Positions 54,501 to 64,000 of a stretch of 64,000 nucleotides of DNA are shown piece by piece. The stretch is taken from NCBI GenBank assembly GCA_036346275.1, contig CM070724.1:49167038-49231037 (forward strand), written 5' to 3'. The number at the start of each line of letters is the position of its first letter. The stretch's first letter is position 1. Under the pieces are notes generated by a model. The model was not told where the DNA came from. It did no database searches and was given only the letters and a program-made list of their open reading frames with translations. A program made the translations under genes and the position numbers. This DNA is from Otatea glauca. Its lineage: Eukaryota > Streptophyta > Magnoliopsida > Poales > Poaceae.

Positions 54501-54619
54501 TTGTATGGTTGTGAATCCAATTGTTGTGTATGTGCGTAATAGCTACTGATTATGGGACTAGTACGAAATGCATATTAGATTTCCATTTTTGCATTTATGT
54601 AAAAATGGGGGTCGTTACA
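48597..54619 (+). mobile_element. 6.0 kb LTR-like unit (solo LTR of a long-LTR element)
   Basis: Starts TGTAACATCCC, ends GGTCGTTACA and is flanked by a perfect 5-bp duplication, ATTAA (48,592-48,596 and 54,620-54,624). No second copy of the start or end sequence is found inside, and no gag-pol domain is recognised, so the whole unit behaves as one LTR. A GC-rich, promoter/leader-like part (49,380-50,640) is followed by 2.4 kb of AT-rich DNA. The 3' part contains a GTAAAGTACTCACCCTTAC duplication (54,299-54,336). A shorter inverted relative lies at 58,915-62,000. At 6 kb it would be among the longest plant LTRs; a large defective element is the alternative. Confidence 0.7.
54299..54336 (+). 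repeat. Short tandem duplication GTAAAGTACTCACCCTTAC
   Basis: Two adjacent 19-bp copies near the 3' end of the long LTR unit. Single-copy versions of this GTACTCACCCT motif are common near the ends of grass LTRs of this type. Confidence 0.9.
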
Positions 54620-54624
54620 ATTAA

Positions 54625-57330
54625 CATTAGACTATTTGTCGAATAGATCGACAAGTATGAGTTACAAAGTATCTTTCAAAATATACTATGTAGAAGGGGT
54701 TCCAAGATGGGAATAGTAGGAGTTGATCTGCGTGATTTTCCATCTATGATGGCCAGTCTGTCAAGTCTAGAGCAACGTCCATGCAACATTGTGATGCGAT
54801 AGTTATACCAGTTATTCTAACTGGAACGTGCATTGCATGATCTAAAGTAGTTTGGCGTTTACACTTGGGCACGACAATGCACGTACTGAAAGTTAGTGGA
54901 ATTGAAAGACCCAAATTCGTGGAGCTCATATATGAGATTCGCGAAGGAGTGTGGATGGCCACTAGTCTTGCTGGCGCAAGCCTTCGACTATTGTGACATA
55001 GGAAGATGCCATCGATGCTGATTACAAAGAAGTTGGACAGTCCAGCTATAATAACACCTACTATATGAGCCAATAAGCGGCAGTTGGCACCGATACAATT
55101 GAAGCTGAGACTATAGACCTTTCCATGACCGAGGCGTAGGAATCTATGTGTATTGTAGACAAAAGTGAACAGATCGAAGTCTTAGTGGAACAGATAGAAC
55201 TTAAAGATCGTGACTATGAGGCATTGTCAGATGATAAAGGTTTTGATGGTGAGCAAGGTGGAGGTGATCAAGCCGTTTCGTTGGAGTAGAAAACATACCA
55301 ATTCGACAACCTTTTAGTGAATGAAAGTGAGCAGGTGGCCTGAGGAGTACCAGTAGAATAAAATCAAGAAGTTTTGTATAAAAGTAAGGAGGAGCTGCAG
55401 GAAGCAGATATGTTCTTAGTGGTGTCACTGAGGAGGACATTCAAGGTAGCGAAGTCTAGGCCGCATATGTATGATGTGAAGATAGAGGGATGCCCTTGGG
55501 GAGTGCATGCACACCAACTTATGTGGGACACCTATTGGATATGGTCCATAGTCGTTCCATATACATGCGTGGTGATAGAGCTTATGCAACCCACGAAAAC
55601 CTTTTTTCGAGCTTTATTGCAAATATCATGTATGCCGAGATTATGGGTAACCTAGATTTTGAGCCACATTCCATACTTATGGCAATAGAGAAGATGTTCC
55701 AGGACACAATCAGTTATGCTAAAGCTTGGAAGGCGAAGCAGAATGCACTGGAAGCAACTTCTTGGTTTGCTCTGAGTAATACAACAAAGAAATCCTAAGG
55801 CCCATGTTGATATGTAGAACATGCCTCGAAGCGGTTTGCCAGAAAAATGGTACTTAAACGAGCATAAATACATTCAGACATTGTCGTCCATTGTTGTGTG
55901 TGGATAGAACCTTCTTGACTGAGAGGTACAAGGGTCAGATATTAACTATAATTATAGTGGATGGCAATAACCAGATTCTTCTTGTCACATTTGCATTTGT
56001 TGAGAGTGAGAACACCGATAGTTGGTTGTGGTTTCTGAGGAATGTTAAAGATGCTATTGTGAGTGTCCGCCTAAGGGTTTACGCCATACATAATCGGCAT
56101 GCTAGGTTATTGAAGGCAATTATGCAACTACAGCAAGGGTAAGACAAGCCCTATCCATGGCCTGATTTGCAGAGTGGGTGATTCAATAGGCACTTGTGTG
56201 CTAATTTTTACAAGCAATTTAGAAACAAGGACCTTGTAAAGTTTTTCAAGAGGCTTTATGATCAGAACTAGCAAAGAAATATTGATGCACTATAGAAGAA
56301 ACTAGATAACCTGATGATGAGGCACACGAGAGAGGCAGCGAACAAGCTCGTCACAACATAGAAGAGCTTCCCGTGGCACTAAAGAAGATACCATCATATC
56401 CTCTAGAATTGGTCAAAAAGAATTCTAGGAAGACAATATGCTTATCAGATTAGATTGAGAAGACAAAATGCTTCTTAGATTGGATTAAGCATGAGCCTAG
56501 AGAGAAGTGAGCATTGCTTTATGACACTAATGGTGAAAGGTACAACATCATGAACTTCAACTTAACCAAGGTGTACAATTGGCTCCTGAGGGGCGTGAGG
56601 AACCTTACTTTAGTTGCTATTGTGAAGAGAGTGCTACACGGTACAACCAAGTACATTGTTGATCGAAGCATCGTAGCATCTCTTTCCATGAGTAATCAAC
56701 ATATAAAGAATTCGACTATGATCATGAAGTACATGGAAGAGAAGAGCATGAGAGGGCACATTCATAGAACATTCAAAATAGGTACCAATGAGCTTTATTT
56801 TGAGGTATTGTGTAGGGACAAAAGTTGTTGTGAGACGAAATATGAGAAGATTATTTATGACTGCAAGCTTGGGAGGCGCAATTGTAGCTGCACATGAAAC
56901 AAGCCCCATCTGGCCATGCACACATGTGATGGATCCATGTTCAACAATTGTTGATGAGTTTGACAAGACACATGTGATGTTTACATGTTCAACAATTACC
57001 AAGGAGTTTGGCAAATTCTTATCATACTATTTTATGAAGGAAGCGGTGATGGCAACCTGGAGAGGAGAACTATATGGTTTCAGCGTGGTTGGATCATTCA
57101 TCGACATCCCAGCTGGGAAGAGAAGAGGTGGGTTCCCGACATTGATAGGCTCAAGTGATTAGTTGGGCGTCCATAAACACGATGTATTAGGAACGTCGAA
57201 GAATGAGAAGTGGGACCTCGTTTGATGAATTGCTCCATTTGCAAGGAGACTGATCATACCTTCAAGTATTTGCAAGGAAATTGAGCATGGCAACCGGAAG
57301 AGTGTTGCTCCTTCTTCCAATATATCGATG
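54625..57330 (+). pseudogene. Mutator-like (MULE) transposase pseudogene
   Basis: In order: an N-terminal PB1-like start (IYYVEGVPRMGIVGVDL, near 54,680); a MuDR DNA-binding domain at about 55,400-55,510 (MFLVVSLRRTFKVAKSRPHM, ending GCPWGVHA); GHLLDMVHSRSIYMRGDRAY near 55,510-55,590; and the MULE catalytic domain at about 55,890-56,140 (LCVDRTFLTERYKGQILTII, FVESENTDSWLWFLRNV, IHNRHA). A SWIM-type finger lies at about 56,850-56,940 (DCKLGRRNCSCT), with a tail to about 57,330 (FGKFLSYYFMKEAV, then GSFIDIPAGKRR). Many stops interrupt it, for example TAG at 56,269 and 56,293. Such transposases cut Mutator termini. This copy is inactive. Confidence 0.9.
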
Positions 57331-58170
57331 CTCAGAGAAGTAGATAAGGCATGTTTTCAACAAAAATACATGCTAAGCTATGCAGTTGCGGCCGAGATGT
57401 TTACTCGTTAGAGACCTCCCTCAATCGGGAGTGGGGAAGACAAGGGAAAGGCACCAATGGTCCCTGATGCCCCTATTAGACCAAAAATTGTTCTAGACGA
57501 GGACAGGTTCAAAAAAGATCTTTGGGCCAAGTACTGAGAGGCCCACATGAAGAGCCACACCCATAGGGGGGAGTAGGACGTATGTATGCAATCCTGACTT
57601 GTTTTCCATACACCAAGTGCTTTTGATTCTAAAAGGCACACATATCTCAGTTGTAGTTCCCATTTGTATCTAGGATAGTAGCGAAGCAAACATATGCACC
57701 TAACCAAACCCTACGCGCCATGTAAATCACATCTTATTTATCAAGTGTTACGTCAGGCTTAAAATATTATATTCGGTACTTATTCTCCTGAAGTGAAGCT
57801 TACAAAATATCAATCCAATTGATCACATAATAAAAAAACCTAGCTAATTTCGGGGGTTCTAATTTTGTCTATATACCATATTATCATGCTTCCAACATGT
57901 GTCTTCGATAGTCCAGATTGTACCTAATACACGAACATTCAATCATCTAAAACCCAAACAAATAGTAAGGGAAAATAATCTATGTCGCCATTTGAAATGG
58001 CGATAAGGTCTCTGAGAATTGTTGCCCTTTGAAACGATGACAGAGAGCTGCTTCCTGCCACATAGAACCCAAGCAGGCTCCACTTGATCTATCACCTTTT
58101 CAAATAATGACAGCATGCAATCGGCATTTCAAACGGCAACATAGTTATATTTTTAAGCTATTGTTTATAT
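57331..58170. other. 3' flank of the Mutator-like element, no gene
   Basis: Holds a short palindrome, TCGCCATTTGAAATGGCGA, near 57,984-58,002 and related GCATTTCAAACGGCAAC near 58,118. These are words of the kind found at MULE termini, so the element's right end is probably close to 58,140. The matching left terminus was not found. Confidence 0.4.
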
Positions 58171-61100
58171 AACTAGCAAGGTGGCCTATGCACTTGCGCG
58201 TGGATCATCCTTAAAGCATGTCTAAATGATTATGCAATACATATGTGATTTTTCTTTTGAAAAATAGATCGTTACATAACTCCATTTGGTTTGTTTTGAC
58301 ATTATATATTATAGGAGAAAATACATTCACTCCATTTCGCAATACTTGTCACGTGTAATCGAAACTTTCTTCCCCAAACACTTGCACGGCAAAATAGTAA
58401 ACAAACATGACATAAATTTTCCATTTATATCATCATCTCTTAATTCATTATTGCAATGCTTGTCTCCGTACATCTTTTAGTGCACATCACATTGCTTATA
58501 CGAGTATAGCCAAGTGAACACCAGTCAATGTATCACCCTCTTAATCTCTTCATTCCGTGGAGGTCCACCAAATAAAGAGTCGAATGTTTACTCTTTTTTT
58601 AAGAATTTTTAGCTTATTCTATATTTTCTTAACGACTGTAAAAAAATTCTCATCGACTTTTATACTACATAATAGTTAATAATTTATATATATACGAATC
58701 AAATTCATTACCTTATTGTTTTATCAAATTAGCATATTTTTGGAATTTTAATTCTGAATAAAACCAAAAATTATATTTTCCACCTAGTATGGAATTAAAA
58801 ACGATCCCTAATTTCCTTTTATATTTATTATTCTATTATTTTTGGTGTTATTTTTTTTATTTAATTTAATTTAGAGTTATAGTAGCTAATCTTCTTTGTT
58901 GTTTTTTCCAATTTATTTTCACATAAATGCAAAAATAGAAATCCCATGTGCATATAGTACTAATCCCATGATCAGTGGCTAGCACGCACATTTACAACAA
59001 TTGATATCACATCCATACTCTTTATTACAAATGAAAATGGTAATTCATACAATAAAAGGTCTTACAATACAGAGAAATGCAGCGGAGAGATTCAAAAGTC
59101 TTGTAGTGTGCCCATTCAACCCTCACACAACTGATAAGGCATAATCCCTAGAAAAGCCTCATCGTTAACATTCTCGAATCCTGCGTCCACAAGACTTATG
59201 CAAAACCTATAATATATGCAAGCCATTTCAAAGGAAAGGCTACTACGGTTAATTTGCACAAAGCTGACTTTGAAATGTAGATACTAAATAGTAGATTACA
59301 AACGATATTTAAGTAAAAGCAATTTCATATGTAGAATAACAATATGTAAATACGAATAAGTAAAATCACGAACCTGGGTATTATGACCACATCGACGAAC
59401 CAATTTCTACTAACACCTGGTAGAATCCAGCGTTTTATGAAAATAGAAACATCTAACTATGTGATGACTTTACCAAATACCCATAACTGCGGACACGGCT
59501 AATTGATTAGTTTTACACTCTGCAGAGGTGTACATCTTTACCCACAAGACATGTCTGACTCTTTGTGCAGATCATTAGCACACTTCCTTTAGTGTGCCGC
59601 AGAGAGTCATGACATAACCGTTACATTACTTAACCCTGACTTTGCACCAGCACGGTGACGATAAACCCATTCTATGGTGGAAGGACTAAGAGCATAGAAA
59701 TGTTGGAACTCCCCATAGCATGGCGTACACCGTTATATCGGTAAATGTTTGATCCATGATCACCTCGGTGTGGACGTCCCTTCGAGCAATCCATTAAGAA
59801 ACAGCTCGTACTACTCCAGCCTTCCAAGTGCAAAGCCAATTTTAAGTAAATTAATAGGTTAAGACTGTCTCATACCAGCACTTGTGGTTGTACGGTAATT
59901 CTTGGCCTGAAAACAACTTATAGTTGGGTCCTTAATCTGACACGGACAATAATCTCCCCCCTACACTACGTGCAAAGACATGCACTTTCGGCTATTGCCA
60001 ATAATTGCCTGCATCTAAACCATAGTTTTATTTTCATTTTCATCCAAAATACCAATCATAAAGAAAGGTCATATCCATTAAATATCATATCCAACATTTT
60101 TAATCATGTTAAGGTTTTGTGTTTCTTTAAGCATGGCTAAGCATAACACTAAGTGTGAGTAACCAAAATTGACATCAAGTATTGTCTGTGTTATTCTAGG
60201 GTTATCAAGGTTCACAACTCCATACTTATCAAGGAAGTTCTATGAAACTACAGGTACAACTACCAATACCCATAATATAGCAGACTTTAATAAAAGTAAC
60301 GCAAGCAGAAAAACATTGAATGAAAACATTTATAAAACTGGGGTCAATATGATTAAAGGGGGTGCTTGCCTTGCTTATTTATTGCTTACGACAAAGTCAA
60401 GGTCGCAGTCGACGTTGTCGATGATGGAATCAATGACGTCAGGTTCTACACGTGACGAATGAAGAACACAACACAACAAATAACAAGTTTAATAAGGACA
60501 AAAAGAAGTCAGATGAAAAATCAAATAAAATCAACTATAGGAAGCAGGTGTGACTTAGGGTTTGTGTTGAATGATTACATAGTCTCGCATTTTGATTGAT
60601 TGACTATATATATACATTCATATCGCTAACGGCTTTTAGGTTGAGCAATGCACGGTTTCTTTTATAGACTATCTATTCTTGATTTCCGAATTCTAGATGC
60701 TAAAATTATTTGGATTAATAGAATTAACACATTAGATTATTAAGTTGCATGCTGTGAACGAATAGCACTTAATCCTTAATTGATTTTGCATGAAAAGTAG
60801 TTTCGAATATATTAGATCTGTTAAGTTAGGTTACTGGTTATATATTTGTGATTTTTAAGAAGAATCTAGTGATATAAATATCTTAACTACAGATTTCTTC
60901 AATACTACTAAGTTTTCTTATTCATATTATGAAGTCTAGAAATCATAACACTTAAGGTTATGTTACTGTCAGGATTTATATGCAAAGCAAGTTGTAATAA
61001 GGATATTTTTCTGGATTATGGTAGTATATATTTTAAATACCATTACTAGGCTAATCTGGACAATAATTGCATTTAGACGAGATATTTTACAGGCTGCTGA

Positions 61101-62351
61101 AAAGGCTTAAGTGTTTCTAACTTTTATGAGACAAAGGTTCAGTTTTAGTTTTTAGCTTGCGACTGCACCTTATAAGATTATTTATTCATTTTTCTAGCAT
61201 TAGCAGGGGATGACCTTAAGAGTGTTTTAGAGTTGGTTCCGTAAAATTTTGCTTATATCCGAGGTGTTTTCCATATAAGTGAACATTAAGATCTAATATG
61301 CACCTAATCCAAATCTGCACAAACATGAGATATTCTTGCATAACAGGGGTATTATGGTTTTATTAAAGACCTAAGAATCAGTTTACCATTATTTGAATTT
61401 GTATGCTTTAAGTTATATTTATTTTAATTTCTATGCATTAGAAAATAATCTATTTTCAAATTTAATTCAAACTAGATTCAATTCTAAATGTTTTTTGCAT
61501 ATCTAGGTAGATTACTAACTTTTAAACACATAGAAACTGGTTTGACATGAATTGAATCCTTTTTGCAAAAGATATTCATATTTGATTATTCAATACATTG
61601 GAAACAACTTACTTTAGAGAATGATTTAAATCAAGTCTAAATCTAAATACTTTTGCATATTTAGGTTCCTGATGAGTTAAGGTTTCTAACAAAATTGGTT
61701 CCATTCAAATTGGAGTTCATTTGCAAAATTTCCATATATGACATATTTTTTATCCGTTTCTTTAAAATTAAATTTAAAATTTGATCTGAGTTCATTTTCA
61801 CAATATTTTTGTATATTTTGAACCTACATGATTTATCATGAATTTATAAATTTACTTCATTTCATTTGGAGCTGAAATGCAAAAGATATAAGCAAATGAA
61901 TGTGCTCGATTTAGAAAAATACTGAAAATTGACAATATACCAAAATAGGAAAGTACGCCTTCGGGTTTCAAATACGCTTTTCCTTTTCTGGTCGCACTGG
62001 GCCGAGGCGCTAACAACCAAGCCCAGATGGCAGTGAGAGTGCTGCGCGCAAGCGATCGACGCGTGGGCCCGCGATTTGTGCGGCGCGTGCGGCTGACAAG
62101 TGGGGTCAGGAAAACAGTGTTTGGTTTGTGAGTGGTCAGCGACTGGTGCGAACTTTGGAGGCTGACATATGGGGCCCACTCGGCGGTGACCGTGAGCAGA
62201 CGAAGGCACGCCTGAGCTCGCCGACGGCGGAGGAGCCCCGGAGGCACAAACTTTTCCTACTATTGAAATATAATTAAAGTTAGTGTTCTTTGCAAATAAA
62301 TTTTTTTGTCGCAAATTGAGTTTTCGTTGCAACGCACGGGCACATGACTAG
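58171..62351. mobile_element. Possible TIR-bounded element containing an inverted LTR relative
   Basis: The left sequence TAACTAGCAAGGTGGCC and the right sequence, inverted, AAACTAGTCATGTGCCC, are followed on each side by TGC...TTGC words. They pair imperfectly over about 25 bp. No clear duplication of the target was seen. The span includes the diverged LTR-like copy below and an AT-rich left arm without genes. Confidence 0.35.
58915..62000 (-). repeat. Inverted, diverged relative of the 6.0 kb LTR unit
   Basis: Reverse-complement order follows 54,605 down to about 50,700. For example 58,920-58,980 matches 54,545-54,605, 59,098-59,165 matches 54,355-54,425 and 59,640-60,000 matches 53,440-53,770. 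61,860-61,910 matches the GAGCACATTCAAATAAGCAT region near 50,779. The terminal TGTAACGACCCCC and the 5' GC-rich promoter part are missing. Identity is clearly lower than between young copies. Confidence 0.8.
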
Positions 62352-62805
62352 TTTATTAGAAAGATGAGATAACAGTTGTAATCAGGGTCCACTAAATTAA
62401 AAGATATATATTTTACTTTTTTTTGTGAGAATTCTAGTCTATTTCTTTTTTTTAACAACTCTCCACGAGCTTTTAATACTATCGATAGATATTAATAGAA
62501 TTATTTTAGAGAAAGTTCGAAACGATCCACCTACGTACGAACTTGACGGCGACATCCGTCTCGGCAGGTCGCGTGCAGTCCGGCCGCCCCAATATTCCCT
62601 CGCCCATATTACCGCCCCAAAGTTGGCATTTGGACGCTAGCTACAACCTACATCTATATCTTCCCAACAATTCCCATTCCCTCGCACTTTGATTCACACC
62701 CTCATCGACTAGTACTACAACAACATCAGAAACACACCAGAGAGCGAGAGCGAGAGAGAGGGAGAGGGAGAGGGAGAGGGGGGAGAGGGAGAGAGAGCTA
62801 GAGAG
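62352..62805 (+). promoter_or_regulatory. CYP714 upstream region and GA-rich leader
   Basis: The last 80 bp before the ATG are an impure (GA)n/(GAGAGG)n tract (about 62,741-62,803), common in monocot 5'UTRs. A weak TATA-like CTATATC lies near 62,654. Further upstream there is a GC-rich patch (62,540-62,630) and then AT-rich DNA. No other gene is seen. Confidence 0.5.
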
Positions 62806-63100
62806 ATGGGAGTTGAGATGACCGCGAGCTTGGCGGTGAAGGTGGTGGTGAGCTTGTGCTGCGTAGGGGTGTGCAGCCTGGGGCTCTACCTCTACTACGT
62901 TCTCTGGCTGCTGCCCGAGAGGGTTCGCGGCGAGCTGAGGAGGCAAGGGATTGGCGGGCCGCGGCCGTCCTTCCCTTACGGCAACCTCGCCGACATGTGG
63001 CAGGCCGCCTCCGCCGCCAAGTCCACATCGGCCGTCGGCGTCGTGCACGACTACCGCCCGGCCGTGTTTCCCTTCTACGAGAGGTGGAGAAAAGAGTACG
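62806..63100 (+). CDS. CYP714: Cytochrome P450, CYP714 family, first exon (partial)
   Basis: Exon 1 codes for 98 residues. It has an N-terminal membrane anchor (about 6-32; SLCCVGVCSLGLYLYYVLWL) for the endoplasmic reticulum. The CYP714-type linker LPERVRGELRRQGIGGPRPS follows, then FPYGNLADM, DYRPAVFPFYERW and RKEYG. A donor, TACG/GTAAGT, sits at 63,101. The heme-binding cysteine region and all later exons lie beyond the right edge. Grass CYP714 enzymes modify gibberellins (CYP714B as 13-oxidases, CYP714D/EUI as epoxidase). The N-terminus looks closest to the B type from memory, but one exon is not enough to settle this. The start is set by the ATG after the GA-rich leader. Confidence 0.85.
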
Positions 63101-64000
63101 GTAAGTATGCATGGATTAGGATGAATTGATTGCACGTTTGATCTGATCGAGCAGTACGCCCCATGTGAGTATATACGCATGCATGGTCAATTTTCTCATG
63201 GTTAATAGTAGTATCATCGTCTTAATTTGATGCATGCATGTCAATTATATATATATATATATATAATTTCGTATGAAAATACATAGAGGAAATAGTTTGA
63301 ATTTCATTTCAAACTTATTTGAAAAAATATCATTTTTAGATCGTGGTGCTCAAGCACCATAGTGCCCTAAGTAATTATTTATTTATATATATTCTTGGTG
63401 CTTAATTTGTTAATTAATCGAATACTAGCTAGAAGCAATAATTGAGTAGAATCGCAAGAATTATTGACTGTAACAAGGTGTCTGCTTCTGCCTGCACAAA
63501 AATGGCAATCTGGTATAAAAGAAGAAACAATAATTGAATAGGATTGCTGACTATTCTAGCTACGATATGCTTCATGGCTGTACAGGAATACAGCAATCCG
63601 GTCCTAAAGGATGAAACAATGATTGAATTGGATACCATGAACTAATTAATCGCTAATGCGCGAATATTTTCACATGCACGTTATAATTAATTAGTCCCAT
63701 CCTATTTGCCTCTTTACCTATCATGCATGTAGGCGCCATAGTGTTCTTTTTCTAAAAGAAATATATACATATTCCAAGTGTTGGTTTATTGAACAATTGC
63801 ATATTGATTGTACGTGTTGGCTTGATGTGTGTGTGTTTAGCACGCGCCTACCATGGCACGCGAAAAAAAGATTTGTTGAGTTGTTCATTGCATCAGTTCG
63901 ACAAGCCATAGATCTGCCACTGGATATGTATTAATAACCTAGCTTCTCTCCCAGTGCTGTCCTTTTCAGGAATCCAATGAATGATTAGTCTACACATCTA
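63101..64000 (+). other. CYP714 intron 1 (continues past the window)
   Basis: Begins GTAAGTATGCATG. It contains a (TA)n microsatellite at about 63,247-63,264 and two related short segments near 63,455-63,530 and 63,535-63,620 (both with 'aagaattattgact' or 'gattgctgac' and 'aacaat(a/g)attgaat' words), suggesting an old local duplication. No acceptor or second exon was recognised. Confidence 0.6.

Noticed and set aside
62641..63180. 179-codon minus-strand frame over the P450 exon
   Set aside because: Antisense shadow of the CYP714 exon and its GA-rich leader.

Overview
The window is nuclear DNA from a grass (Poaceae). It shows spliced genes with GT-AG introns and monocot-type proteins, embedded in grass-type transposons: Stowaway and Tourist MITEs, CACTA, Mutator-like, hAT, and Copia and Gypsy LTR elements. 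No organelle, bacterial or viral genes were seen. The proteins would fit a panicoid or other grass, but the species cannot be fixed from the sequence alone.

Layout. 1-7,619 is transposon-rich. It holds the right end of a hAT-type element, a foldback repeat, a small palindrome cluster and a decayed autonomous-type hAT (4,350-7,619) that abuts the S6K promoter. 7,620-20,700 is the gene-dense core. It carries an AGC-family S6 kinase (plus strand, 9,191-11,288) convergent with eIF2-beta (minus, 12,042-14,368, first coding exon not found), then an LRR receptor-like kinase with an atypical kinase domain (minus, 15,738-18,122) whose 5'UTR is split by a ~2.35 kb intron. 20,700-27,568 is intergenic, with a Tourist and two Stowaway-like MITEs and short tandem repeats.

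27,569-46,364 is a deep nest. A hAT-family element is split by a Gypsy-type non-autonomous LTR retrotransposon with an internal ~42-bp tandem array. Next comes a class B (HAD) acid phosphatase gene blown apart by a Copia solo LTR, a small hAT MITE, a CACTA and a 6.1 kb hAT. The CACTA carries an ABCG-transporter gene fragment, a ~390-bp-arm hairpin and a nested hAT. The 6.1 kb hAT encodes a BED/DUF659 transposase and is itself hit by another hAT and a Tourist MITE. Most of these insertions have readable target-site duplications, so the order of events can be worked out.

46,365-62,351 holds a Mutator-like transposase pseudogene interrupted by an unusually long (6.0 kb) LTR-like unit with perfect 5-bp target duplication, and an inverted, shorter relative of that unit at 58,915-62,000. 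62,806-63,100 is the first exon of a CYP714-type cytochrome P450 (gibberellin metabolism family) that runs off the right edge.

Functionally, S6K (a TOR target) and eIF2-beta both act in translation, but nothing shows that their adjacency matters. The strongest observations are the dismantled phosphatase locus, the hAT family with a candidate mother copy in the same window, the CACTA that combines host-gene capture with a long hairpin, and the very long LTR. I did not see a convincing new host 'system'.
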